64,000 nucleotides of DNA, from NCBI GenBank assembly GCA_031082125.1, contig JAVHLM010000008.1, forward strand, positions 1-64,000, read 5' to 3'. The translations under genes and the position numbers were made by a program. Below the pieces are notes generated by a model, which saw nothing but the letters and a program-made list of their open reading frames with translations, did no database searches and was not told where the DNA came from. Source of the DNA: Candidatus Eremiobacterota bacterium. GTDB taxonomy: Bacteria; Vulcanimicrobiota; CADAWZ01; Ess09-12. Positions 33,153 to 41,550 of the stretch are shown one piece after another. How positions within the stretch are numbered: the first letter of the stretch is position 1; each line of letters opens with the position of its first letter.

Positions 33153-34352
33153 TCAGACGAACATGTAGGCTTCCGTGAGGCGCCTGCCATTGGTGTCGGT
33201 TCCGTTGAAGTTATAGGCGCTTCCATAATGATCGACAGTGCCGCCTCTCGTGTAAACGGAGTGGGTGGCAGAAAGCCCTATTCCGCCGGCCCCGCTGTTG
33301 AGGGCGCTGGGATCCACCTTCTTCATCTTGTTGCCGAGGCCGAGAAACCTTGCCGAGGCCATGGGATTCTGCTCACCGTTATTAAGGGCATGGAGGGCCC
33401 TTGCGTAGGAATTGCGGGAGCCTTCATAATTCTCTCCCTGGGCTCTCTTTGCCATGGCGGCATAACAGAGCGTGGCATTATCCTTCTCTGCGCCGCTTCC
33501 TTTGAAATTGCTCATCCGCTCGGCCTGGGCATATTCTTCGTTGGAGAGCTGCACCTTTTTTCCGTCCTGCATGGTAATATTATAACCGTTGCCCGTCCTC
33601 TCCACATTTTTGAAAATGTTGTTGCCGTATTTATCCTGGGCCGCCTTGATCGTTGAGACGGCCACGCAGTTTCCCTCTCTTCCCTGGCCCCATGAGTTAA
33701 AGACATTGCCGCCCTGCTGGCCCATGGGGTTGGTGCCGTTCACTCCTCCGCCCTGGCCGTTGATGCCGTTCACCGCGGGATTGGCGCCGTTGGTGCCGCC
33801 AGGCTTTCCGCCCATCTGCTGCTGCATCATCTGCATCATCTGCGTCATCATCTGCGTCATCATCTGCATCATCTGCTGCATCATCTGCTGCATCTGCTGC
33901 TGCATCTGCTGCTGGTTGTTGTTCGGCTTGGTGTTGGGCGTATTGTTAGGCGTAGTGTTAGGCTTGTTGTTCGGCGTGGCGTTGGGGCCTGCCGCTGCAA
34001 AAGCGCCATTGGGACCGGAAGAGGCGAAGGCGTTGGGGCCTGCCGCCGCAGCCGTGCCACCGGGGCCTGCCGCTGCTGCAAAGCCACCCTGGGGCTGTCC
34101 CTGGCCCGTATATGAGCCCCATGTGTTCCTGAATGAGTTGATGGCGGGATTTCCCTGAGCCTGCATAGGGCCTCCACCGCTCATCTCCCTCGAGAAGAGG
34201 GAGGAATCGCCCGGCATCCCCATGCCTCCCTGAGGAGGCGCCATAGGTCCCGGGGGGGGAGCGGAGCGCATAGGCGGCGGCTGAGAAGGGCCTGACACCT
34301 GGGGGCTCTGGAAAGACGGAGCTGATTCGATAGGCCTCATTTCTTCATTCAT
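33153..34352 (-). CDS. Asn/Met/Gln-rich protein with papain/calpain-like C-terminal domain (copy B)
   Basis: 399 aa, no signal peptide. Pro/Met-rich disordered N-terminus, the shared FSRE...SFRNTWG motif (~residues 53-79), Ala/Gly-rich part, short NTPN-like repeats (~125-146), Met/Gln stretch (~147-180, QMMQQMM units), Gly/Asn linker. The C-terminal domain from ~217 has REGNCVAVSTIKAA (Cys229), HSVYT (His364) and FNGTDT (Asn383). It aligns with copy A over the whole globular part (shared ATLCYAAMAKRAQ / ANLCYAAMAKRAQ block). Candidate cysteine peptidase or a related non-proteolytic fold. Its own promoter carries the same four phased repeats, and a strong terminator follows. Confidence 0.6.
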   Translation of the reverse strand: MNEEMRPIESAPSFQSPQVSGPSQPPPMRSAPPPGPMAPPQGGMGMPGDSSLFSREMSGGGPMQAQGNPAINSFRNTWGSYTGQGQPQGGFAAAAGPGGTAAAAGPNAFASSGPNGAFAAAGPNATPNNKPNTTPNNTPNTKPNNNQQQMQQQMQQMMQQMMQMMTQMMTQMMQMMQQQMGGKPGGTNGANPAVNGINGQGGGVNGTNPMGQQGGNVFNSWGQGREGNCVAVSTIKAAQDKYGNNIFKNVERTGNGYNITMQDGKKVQLSNEEYAQAERMSNFKGSGAEKDNATLCYAAMAKRAQGENYEGSRNSYARALHALNNGEQNPMASARFLGLGNKMKKVDPSALNSGAGGIGLSATHSVYTRGGTVDHYGSAYNFNGTDTNGRRLTEAYMFV

Positions 34353-34442
34353 GGTACTGTCTCCTTATCCCTCGTGCTGCCTCTCGTACATGGTACATGA
34401 TACCCAAATTCCATGCACTTATCTGTTTTTCATCACAGGCTA

Positions 34443-34510
34443 TGAAATTTTCGTGAAAAACCTTTGAAAAAAAACTGAAATTGTTACCATAAATCGTATT
34501 CTTTGTTAAA
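34443..34510 (-). promoter_or_regulatory. Phased TGAAAW direct repeats upstream of copy B
   Basis: TGAAAW at 34443, 34454, 34465 and 34476, exactly 11 bp apart, followed by TGTTACC and TATTCTTTGTTAA, as in the copy A promoter. Past the repeats, both regions (read on the minus strand) also share GATGAAA at the same offset. A TATCAT box (34402-34397) is a possible -10. Confidence 0.7.
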
Positions 34511-34606
34511 GTTTCCGCACCTGCCGGAATGCCCCCTTGATCCAAAAGATGCGGAAGGGAAGAGCGGACCGGGAGAGAATACCAATATTTCGATACAAGG
34601 AGTCCT

Positions 34607-35380
34607 ATGGACGGCAATTTCATCAAATTTCTCGGCACTGCAGGGGCGCGCTACGTGGTGGCGCGCCAGATGCGCTCTTCGGGGGGGATTCTGATCTGCC
34701 TCGGGGGGCGTAAAATCCTGATAGACCCGGGGCCGGGGTCTCTGGTGCGCTGCGCCCTCTCGCGGCCTCCCATAGACGCCTCGAAGCTTGACGGCCTCGT
34801 GCTCACCCACTCTCACATTGATCACTCCAATGATGTGAATATCATGATAGATGCCATGACCTTCGGAGGAATTGAAAAAAGGGGAGTGCTCTTTGCTCCC
34901 GGTGAGTGCATCCAGGGCGCGAACCCGGTGCTCTTCAACTACCTGCGGCAGTGCATAGGCGACATTGTGCTCCTTGAGCCAGAGCGCCAGTATTCCCTCG
35001 GGGAGATCACCTTTTCCACCTCGATAAGGCACCGGCACCCCGTGGAGACCTACGGCCTCCTCTTCCGCCATAACGGCCTCACCATATCGTTTCTTGCCGA
35101 CACAAAGTATTTCGAGGAGTTGAAGGAATGCTACCGCGGCTCCGACATACTGGTCCTGAATGTGGTGCGCGACACGCCCTTTGAGGATGACACCATAATG
35201 CACCTCTCCTTTGAGGATGCCCGCGAGCTTGTAGGGGCATTAAAGCCAAGGAAAGCCATTCTGACTCACTTCGGCAAAAGGATGCTCGCCGCAAAGCCAG
35301 CGCTTCTTGCAAAAGCCCTCGCCAGGGAGACAGGTGTCGAAGTATACGCCGCTTATGACGGCATGAGATTCCCCTTATGA
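34607..35380 (+). CDS. Metallo-beta-lactamase-fold hydrolase
   Basis: 257 aa, cytoplasmic. The MBL metal motif is THSHIDHS (His68, His70, Asp72, His73) after a typical LIDPGPG strand. Later ligands are seen at RHRHPVETYG, FLADTKYF and LTHFG. The order resembles RNase Z / phosphodiesterase-like members of the superfamily, including GFLGTAGAR-like N-terminal Gly motifs, but there is no firm sub-family call. AAGGAG precedes the ATG. It is divergently transcribed from copy B and overlaps the convergent phytase gene by 6 bp. Confidence 0.82.
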   Translation: MDGNFIKFLGTAGARYVVARQMRSSGGILICLGGRKILIDPGPGSLVRCALSRPPIDASKLDGLVLTHSHIDHSNDVNIMIDAMTFGGIEKRGVLFAPGECIQGANPVLFNYLRQCIGDIVLLEPERQYSLGEITFSTSIRHRHPVETYGLLFRHNGLTISFLADTKYFEELKECYRGSDILVLNVVRDTPFEDDTIMHLSFEDARELVGALKPRKAILTHFGKRMLAAKPALLAKALARETGVEVYAAYDGMRFPL

Positions 35381-36346
35381 CTTCGGCGGGGCGGCCTTTT
35401 TACTGCTGAGCCATTCGCTCCATCCGGTCCTGAACCCGTCCTGGTTTTCACGGCAATACTGATAAAATTTCCTGACGAACTCCTCCCGCTCCTTCTCATA
35501 GGGATATTTCCAGCTTCCCGGCTCTGTGTGGGGGAAGAGGTTGGCACCGCCGAGGAGGTACTGCCTCAGGACAATGTCGTCAATGCTCACTTTCCTGGCG
35601 TTCCGCATCATGTCCAGCATTGCAAGGAAGGTGGCTGTCCTTCCTTTTCCCGCCTTGCAGTGGAAATGAAGCCACGTGCCCTTCTTCATGTCCCTCACGT
35701 ACTTGACAAACCTGTCCACCGTGTCGTCGGAGGGTCTCCGGTGATCGGTGACGGCGATCCGCGAATACCACACTTTTTCCTTCTCGCAGGCCTCCTTTTC
35801 GCTGGCCGCCGATTTCACCGCCATCGACTCGGGAACGTACTCATCGTCATCATCCTTATCTATCACCCGGTAGATCACAATTATCTCATCGTTGAAAGCC
35901 TTCCTGAGCCTTTTGTTTTCCTCGGCAGTGACCTCGGCAATGCTCTTTCCCACGTTTTCCCAGTTATGGACGGCCTTCCAGCTCACGGGAGTGCCGTTAA
36001 GAAAGCCATGGCACTCCTGCCTGAGGTCCATGATGACGATATCCTTTCCCTTGAGTCTCTGCTTGATTCCCCTGAGGCCTTCCTCAGAAAACTGGGCGCT
36101 CCCCGAAGCCTGGAGGCTGTCGAGGCCTTCCCTTGAAGGGAGCTTCCCGGCGGTTTTTACAAAGGGATCGCTCATCTTCCTGAAGTTATGGATGTCCTTG
36201 TCATCGCCCACATTGGTGTCAATTATCAGAAGGGGAGTCTTTTCCGTGGGCGCCGGCTTCTGGCCGTAGCCCCACTGGAGAGCGACCAGGACAAACAGCA
36301 ACGCCAGCACCAGTGAGTGAAGGGGGAAAAACTTCCTGTTTCTCAT
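35375..36346 (-). CDS. Exported PTP-like phytase / dual-specificity phosphatase
   Basis: 323 aa with an N-terminal signal peptide (residues ~1-28, hydrophobic core LVLALLFVLVAL). The Cys-phosphatase P-loop is HCKAGKGRT (Cys230, Arg236). The preceding VTDHRRPSDDTVDRFV has the conserved Asp/Pro general-acid region typical of PTP-like phytases (inositol hexakisphosphate phosphatases). WLHFHCKAGKGRTATF with a following helix is the standard family core. It is probably periplasmic and releases phosphate from inositol phosphates or phosphoproteins. AGGAGG lies 8 bases before ATG 36346. Confidence 0.85.
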   Translation of the reverse strand: MRNRKFFPLHSLVLALLFVLVALQWGYGQKPAPTEKTPLLIIDTNVGDDKDIHNFRKMSDPFVKTAGKLPSREGLDSLQASGSAQFSEEGLRGIKQRLKGKDIVIMDLRQECHGFLNGTPVSWKAVHNWENVGKSIAEVTAEENKRLRKAFNDEIIVIYRVIDKDDDDEYVPESMAVKSAASEKEACEKEKVWYSRIAVTDHRRPSDDTVDRFVKYVRDMKKGTWLHFHCKAGKGRTATFLAMLDMMRNARKVSIDDIVLRQYLLGGANLFPHTEPGSWKYPYEKEREEFVRKFYQYCRENQDGFRTGWSEWLSSKKAAPPKS

Positions 36347-36401
36347 GTCAGTACCTCCTTATGGTAAGTTCCCGCTGTTATTCGACCCGGAGGTCATCAA
36401 C

Positions 36402-36431
36402 CCCCCCCAGGCGCTCAGCGCGTCCTGGGGG
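36402..36431 (-). terminator. Hairpin at the 3' end of the 399-aa gene
   Basis: CCCCCAGG (36404-36411) and CCTGGGGG (36424-36431) form an 8-bp perfect stem, with the stop codon region in the loop. There is no T-run, so it may be only a weak or Rho-assisted terminator. Confidence 0.35.
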
Positions 36432-37614
36432 AGCTCTTGTCACTGCCGCCGGAAAGCCTTCCCGCATGGGCCTTGATTATCTCAAGCACCGACTCTCCCC
36501 TTGTGTTCCTTATTATTGCATGATGTTTCTCCTCGGTGAGCTGCACTTCTCTGATGAGCTTCTCCAGGAACACGGGGTCATTATAAAGCTCCATGAGACC
36601 CTCGCGGTGGAGGGGGATCCGCAGGATAAGGTTCTCCAGTACCAGCAGAAGGGAATAATGGGAGGGACTGTCCAGGCTGTCGCCCACGTCTCCGCAGGAG
36701 CACCTGGAGTATACGGGCCTGCCGTCGAGGTCCGTGCAGGTAGCCACTCCCTCGAGGTAAAGCTCCCTGTAGGTGACGGACCGGGCGTCAAGATGGGAGA
36801 GGTCGGTGTAGGGAAGGCCGGGAAGGAGGCCGTCAGGGCTCACATGGATCGCGCTCCCCATAAAGGTGAAGGAGAGCCTTACGCCGTACTTGGTGCACAC
36901 CTGCCAGGCTCTCACTGCCGTAAGGGTGCTTCCAAAATTGATATAGACGAAGACCCACGAGGGGAGCTTTTCTCCGGCGGACCTGAGGGTCTCGAAAATA
37001 TCCACCAGCGTGGACTCCACCGTCTCGCCCGACGCCCCGGCGCCTTCGCTGATGACGAGTATATCGGCCTTGAAATAGTCAATGCCTCTCGCTTTAAGGA
37101 CTTTCTCCTTGGACATGAAAGGATATTTCCTCTTTTCCTCGTCACTCAGGGGCTTGAAGGACTCCGCCATTTCAAAGTGCGGCGCATATCCCCAGCAGGA
37201 TATCTCCCATCCCCGCTTCATCTCTTTTGCCGGCTTTCTCTGGTTCTTGAGCACAATGGTGCCCGGCACACTGGTGCGGTCAACGTGACTGCTGAAATGC
37301 ATGGGGAAGTGAAAGGCCCTCGCTCCGAAAAGGATAGAGACCCACTTTATTGAGAGCCCCCTTGCGACAAATTCCTTGAACTGCCCGGAATGGACACAGA
37401 CCCAGTCACCGAAAGCCTCATTCATCACCGCTGCCTTCGCGGCCCCTGCAAGGGAGCGGTCATAGGATCTCTTCCCCGCAGGGCTTATCATGATCGACAG
37501 AGGAATCTTCTCCTTGCCGCCGGGCCCATAGATAAAGCCGCTTCTTGATATTATACCTCTTTCGCGGTCCTCAAACTCAAGCACTCCCCATTGATCAGCA
37601 AAGACTCGCGGCAT
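36415..37614 (-). CDS. Hypothetical protein, 399 aa
   Basis: I do not recognise a family. No signal peptide or membrane helix. The centre contains a beta-strand/Gly-loop/helix unit, ILVISEGAGASGETVEST, then LPSWVFVYINFGSTLTAVRAW. It looks like the PRPP loop region of a type I phosphoribosyltransferase, but with Glu where these enzymes have a pair of Asp, so that reading is tentative. Cys-containing SRCSCGDVGDS near residue 300 could bind metal. GGAG lies upstream of ATG 37614. Same strand as the phytase gene downstream (68 bp gap). Confidence 0.6.
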   Translation of the reverse strand: MPRVFADQWGVLEFEDRERGIISRSGFIYGPGGKEKIPLSIMISPAGKRSYDRSLAGAAKAAVMNEAFGDWVCVHSGQFKEFVARGLSIKWVSILFGARAFHFPMHFSSHVDRTSVPGTIVLKNQRKPAKEMKRGWEISCWGYAPHFEMAESFKPLSDEEKRKYPFMSKEKVLKARGIDYFKADILVISEGAGASGETVESTLVDIFETLRSAGEKLPSWVFVYINFGSTLTAVRAWQVCTKYGVRLSFTFMGSAIHVSPDGLLPGLPYTDLSHLDARSVTYRELYLEGVATCTDLDGRPVYSRCSCGDVGDSLDSPSHYSLLLVLENLILRIPLHREGLMELYNDPVFLEKLIREVQLTEEKHHAIIRNTRGESVLEIIKAHAGRLSGGSDKSSPRTR

Positions 37615-37644
37615 TGCTCTCTCTCCATTTCCCTGTATACTGAC

Positions 37645-37670
37645 TATAAAAAAGGGGCTTTCTCAGCCCC
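37645..37670 (-). terminator. Rho-independent terminator of DUF4177-like gene
   Basis: GGGGCT (37653-37658) and AGCCCC (37664-37669) with a 5-base loop. On the minus strand the stem is followed by TTTTTTATAG. It lies ~30 bp after the stop at 37700. Confidence 0.82.
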
Positions 37671-37699
37671 CGGCGAATGGAAAACCTCTCCACGTCCCC

Positions 37700-37969
37700 T
37701 TAATGCTCAAACTGCCGGTGCTCCGTCTTTCTCTTCCAAAGGCAGGCAAGCTCTGCAGTGGCACTGTTGAAATGGATCTGCACAAGCTCCCAGCCTGCTG
37801 AGCCGCGCTCATTCAGAATCGCCACGAGAGCCTCCCGGCTCGCCGTGGGCATATCGCGGTACAGGCAGACCCCCTTGGGATCACAGGCAATCACAGTGGC
37901 CTTTTTCTGAGCCTCACCGACAACCTCTCTCACAGGATACGACTCAATCTCATATTCCCAGCGGTCCAT
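37700..37969 (-). CDS. Small DUF4177-like protein
   Basis: 89 aa. Opens with WEYEIESYP and has LNERGSAGWELVQIH followed by a final strand with aromatic/basic residues (ACLWKRK). This is the pattern of small DUF4177-type proteins (WEY...LNxxGxxGWELV). Function unknown. GGGAGGG sits just upstream of ATG 37969, and a strong terminator follows, so it is a single-gene unit. Confidence 0.7.
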   Translation of the reverse strand: MDRWEYEIESYPVREVVGEAQKKATVIACDPKGVCLYRDMPTASREALVAILNERGSAGWELVQIHFNSATAELACLWKRKTEHRQFEH

Positions 37970-38092
37970 CTGAATCCCTCCCTTGTGCGTGCTGTGTCAT
38001 TGTCAGAAATTCTCCCTGCCGGGCCAAAAACCTTTTTGGGGACAGCCGACCGGTTTCTGTATGGGGAAAAACAGGGCAGCTGTGGCCTTTCA

Positions 38093-38121
38093 TTGACAAA
38101 AGAAAGGCCTCTTGTTATAAT
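38093..38121 (+). promoter_or_regulatory. Consensus sigma-70 promoter (TTGACA-N17-TATAAT)
   Basis: Exact TTGACA (38093-38098) and exact TATAAT (38116-38121) separated by 17 bp, 53 bp before ATG 38175. This is the best housekeeping promoter in the window and probably drives the five-gene run to 45327. Confidence 0.88.
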
Positions 38122-38174
38122 GATTTGAGTATCCGGGAAGAGCCCCGCAAAAGAACAAGAAAGAGGATTAAGAG

Positions 38175-39896
38175 ATGCTCCAGCGACTTCGTGGTCTGTT
38201 TCCTTTTACCATAACCGCTTTTTTACTGATCATCCTCAGCGCTTCCGCCCTCAGGGCCGAAGTGCTGCAGAGCGCCGAGGAGAAAGAGCTCCAGGCCTTT
38301 GCCAGGGAATATACCGTCAAAATGGCGCCGCTTGAGCGCGAAGCCAACCTTGCCGAGTGGAACGCTTACCTCACCGGCACGAAAAAGGATTATGAAAAAA
38401 TGGCGGAGCTCTCACTGAAGCGTGACCTTCTCAATTCCAGCCGCAGGGACTATAGGAAGCTCATCAGGCTCCGCGATTCGGGGAAGATCAATGATCCCCT
38501 CCTGGCGCGGGAGCTCACCCTTCTCATCAACGAATTCGGCCCCAAGCAGATTGAGCCAGGCCTTCTCAAGAAGATAAATGACAAGGAGGCTGAAGCCCAG
38601 CGTGTTTTCAACACCTACCGGGGGATTATCAAGGGAAAGGCGGTCTCCGAGCGCGATATCTATGACATCCTCAGGACAAGCAACGACCGGGCGCTCAGAA
38701 AACAGGCCTGGGAGGCTCAGAAAGGCGTGGGTCCGAAAGTGGCCCCCCTCCTCATAGATCTGGTGAAGCTCCGCAACAAGGCTGCTCATTCCCTGGGTTT
38801 CGCCAATTATTATGTGATGAAGATTTCCTTTAATGACCAGAGTGTCGATGAGCTTGCCGGAATCTTCAACAAGCTTTATGAAACAACGGAAAAGCCCTTC
38901 ACCCATTACAAGGGAAAAATGGATGAGGTCCTCGCCGCCCGCTTCGGAGTGAAGCAACAGGAGCTGCGCCCATGGGACTATCCCAACCCCTTTTTCCAGG
39001 ATTCATCGGGGACCTTTGCGAAAAACCTTGACAGGTTTTTCAAGGGAAAGAACCTCCCCGTAATTGCCACCGCCTTTTACAGGAGCGCCGGTCTTCCCCT
39101 TGGCGATATCCTCTCAAGAAGCGACCTGTATGAGAAGCCCGGCAAGTCGCAGCATGCATTCTGCTACAGCATAGACAGGGGCCTGGACATAAGGATTCTC
39201 CTCAACATGCGCCCCGATGAGGAATCATGCGGCACGCTGCTCCATGAGCTTGGCCACGGAGTGTACGATCTTTATACCCGCAAGGATATGCCATGGCTGA
39301 TAAGGGAGCCCTCCCATACCTTCACGACAGAGGCATCGGCAATGATGTTTGAGCGTCTTACCAAAAATCCCTCATGGCTCGTCAAGATGCTGAAGGCCCC
39401 CGCTTCTGAAGTGGAGGCCCTGAAAGAGGGCCTCGCCATGGACCTGGCCCTCAACCAGCTTGTGTTCTGCCGCTGGACCGAGGTGATGTTCAACTTTGAG
39501 CAGGAGCTTTACCGCGATCCCGGCCAGGATCTCAACAAGCTCTGGTGGGATACGGTGGAGAAATACCAGCACCTTGTGCGCCCTGAGGGGCGCACGGCGC
39601 CGGACTGGGCCTCGAAAGTCCATTTCGCCAGCGCCCCCGTCTATTACCACAACTACATGCTTGGCGAGCTCATGGCATCGCAGATGATGCATGCAATAGG
39701 GACCGGCGTGCTCAAGCGGAAGGACTGGTCGTCGATGGACTTCGTCGATATTCCCGAGGCAGGGGTGTGGCTCCGTGAAAACATTTACGGGCCTGGTTCT
39801 CATTACCGCTGGAACGATCTCCTCATCAGGGCCACGGGGGAGACGCTCAATCCTCAGTATTTCGCCGAACAATTCATCACGGAGAGCACGCAGTAA
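38175..39896 (+). CDS. M2-like (ACE-family) zinc metallopeptidase, exported
   Basis: 573 aa. Signal peptide residues ~1-28 (ITAFLLIILSASALRA). The rest is helical with the zinc motif LLHELGHGVYDLY (His357, Glu358, His361). The downstream Glu ligand is in the TFTTEASAMMFE helix, as in angiotensin-converting-enzyme-like M2 and related M3 peptidases. The LRNKAAHSLGFANYYVMKISFNDQSVDEL region is typical of M2-type enzymes. Probably periplasmic peptide cleavage. It is the first gene after a consensus promoter, and the HD-GYP gene begins 10 bp after its stop. Confidence 0.85.
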   Translation: MLQRLRGLFPFTITAFLLIILSASALRAEVLQSAEEKELQAFAREYTVKMAPLEREANLAEWNAYLTGTKKDYEKMAELSLKRDLLNSSRRDYRKLIRLRDSGKINDPLLARELTLLINEFGPKQIEPGLLKKINDKEAEAQRVFNTYRGIIKGKAVSERDIYDILRTSNDRALRKQAWEAQKGVGPKVAPLLIDLVKLRNKAAHSLGFANYYVMKISFNDQSVDELAGIFNKLYETTEKPFTHYKGKMDEVLAARFGVKQQELRPWDYPNPFFQDSSGTFAKNLDRFFKGKNLPVIATAFYRSAGLPLGDILSRSDLYEKPGKSQHAFCYSIDRGLDIRILLNMRPDEESCGTLLHELGHGVYDLYTRKDMPWLIREPSHTFTTEASAMMFERLTKNPSWLVKMLKAPASEVEALKEGLAMDLALNQLVFCRWTEVMFNFEQELYRDPGQDLNKLWWDTVEKYQHLVRPEGRTAPDWASKVHFASAPVYYHNYMLGELMASQMMHAIGTGVLKRKDWSSMDFVDIPEAGVWLRENIYGPGSHYRWNDLLIRATGETLNPQYFAEQFITESTQ

Positions 39897-39906
39897 GGGG
39901 GAAGAT

Positions 39907-41514
39907 ATGACTCAGACTCCTGACAGCACAAAGCAGGGCAAGCTATTCGAGGTAAGCGATCAGAAAACCATAGAAAAGCTGATAAAAATCGGCACGGCCC
40001 TCTCCGTCGAGAGAAACCTCCCGAAGCTGCTGAACACCATCATAGGGGAGCTGAAATTCGTCGTCGCCGCCGACAAGGCCTCGCTCTTCCTGATAGACAA
40101 GGAAAGATTCGAGCTCATCTTCTTCATCACGAGCGATATCTCCCTCAAGGAGATGCGCCTCCCCCTCTCCAGGAAAAGCATCGCGGGCTTTGTGGCACTT
40201 ACAGGTGAGATCCTGAGGATTGATGACGTCTATCTGATCCCCTCAGACTCGCCTTACAAGTTCAACAAGGACATTGACAAGCAGACGGGGTACCGCACAA
40301 AATCGATGCTTGCCCTCCCGATGATAGACCATAAGAACGAAATCATCGGCGTCATCCAGCTCATCAATAAGACCGTGAAAGAAGAGATTGTCCCCTTCGA
40401 CACCGAGGACGAGAGCCTCCTCTTCGCCATCGCCTCCCAGGCGGCGGTGAGCATCGAGAACACCAGGCTTTACCACGAGATAGAGCAGTTCTTTGAATCC
40501 TTCGTGAGAGGACTTGCCATGGCCATTGAAGCAAGAGACCCCGTCACCAAGGGCCACTCCAGGAGGGTAAGGATGTACTCTGTCGCCATCGCAAGGGCAA
40601 TGGGCACCTTCTCGGAGGAGGAGATCAGGGAGCTCTCGTATTCCGCCTGGCTCCACGACGTGGGAAAAATCGGGGTGCCTGAATACATCCTGAAAAAAAG
40701 CAACAGGCTTTCCGACGACCAGATCCAGGCCGTCAGGGAGAGGTTTCAGCTCATCAGGGCAATGAAACAGTCCCAGACCTACCTGGATATCTGCCAGATG
40801 CGCTGCGGCCCCGGGGAAAATCCCGAGAATCTTAAAAAGGCCCAGAATGACAAGGAAAAGGCCCTCGAGGCGGAGCTGGCGCTCCTCGCGGAGAGCATGG
40901 CCTTCCTCGAGAAAATAAACGGGACAGGCTTTCTCGGCGACGAGGACCTCCAGAAGCTCAACGACATCGCCGCCCGCACCTTTATAGACGCCGAGGGGAA
41001 GAAGCGATCCTTCCTCACCGCTGAGGAATATGAGTTCCTTGCCGTAAGGAAAGGCAACCTTACCTCCAGAGAGCGCGATGATATGAACGCCCATGTGCAG
41101 CATACCAAGCTCATCCTGGACAAGATACGCTTTACAAAGGACCTTAAGGATGTCCCTACGTACGCCTCGCTGCACCATGAAAAGCTTGACGGCACGGGAT
41201 ACCCCTGGGGCTACCCCGCCGACAAGATCCCCGTCCAGGCCCGCATCCTGGCCCTGGCCGACATCTATGACGCCCTCACGGCCCAGGACAGGCCTTACAA
41301 GAAGCCCATCCCCCAGGGGAAATCCCTTGATATTCTCGAAGAGATGGTACAGAGCGGGCACCTTGACCGCGAGGTCTTCATCACCTTCATCAAGAACAGG
41401 ATCTACGAGATGAAGGACGAGTTCGACACCGTGGAAAAGGGAGGCGACATCTCCTTTGTGGAGGGAATCGTGAAGAGAGAGGAAGCCAATGCTGCTCTGC
41501 AGGCGGCCGAATAG
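39907..41514 (+). CDS. GAF/HD-GYP cyclic-di-GMP phosphodiesterase-like protein
   Basis: 535 aa, soluble. A GAF domain (~residues 20-185; SKSMLALPMIDHKNEIIGVIQLINK-type strand) senses a small ligand. An HD-GYP domain follows: GHSRRV, LHDVGKIGVP (His250, Asp251) and HHEKLDGTGYP (GTGYP at 429-433), all metal and substrate residues intact. The distance from HD to GYP is ~180 residues rather than ~65, because of a ~110-residue helical insertion (around residues 275-390). The start is ATG 39907 behind GGGGGAAG; a longer frame from 39775 lies inside the preceding gene. It likely hydrolyses c-di-GMP and sets signalling for the kinase genes downstream. Confidence 0.88.
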   Translation: MTQTPDSTKQGKLFEVSDQKTIEKLIKIGTALSVERNLPKLLNTIIGELKFVVAADKASLFLIDKERFELIFFITSDISLKEMRLPLSRKSIAGFVALTGEILRIDDVYLIPSDSPYKFNKDIDKQTGYRTKSMLALPMIDHKNEIIGVIQLINKTVKEEIVPFDTEDESLLFAIASQAAVSIENTRLYHEIEQFFESFVRGLAMAIEARDPVTKGHSRRVRMYSVAIARAMGTFSEEEIRELSYSAWLHDVGKIGVPEYILKKSNRLSDDQIQAVRERFQLIRAMKQSQTYLDICQMRCGPGENPENLKKAQNDKEKALEAELALLAESMAFLEKINGTGFLGDEDLQKLNDIAARTFIDAEGKKRSFLTAEEYEFLAVRKGNLTSRERDDMNAHVQHTKLILDKIRFTKDLKDVPTYASLHHEKLDGTGYPWGYPADKIPVQARILALADIYDALTAQDRPYKKPIPQGKSLDILEEMVQSGHLDREVFITFIKNRIYEMKDEFDTVEKGGDISFVEGIVKREEANAALQAAE

Positions 41515-41550
41515 TGATGCCTGCCGTCAGGAGCCGCCAGGAGAGAGCCG

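Noticed and set aside
39775-39906. Earlier start for the HD-GYP gene
   Set aside because: It lies entirely within the 3' end of the peptidase gene; ATG 39907 has its own GGGGGAAG.
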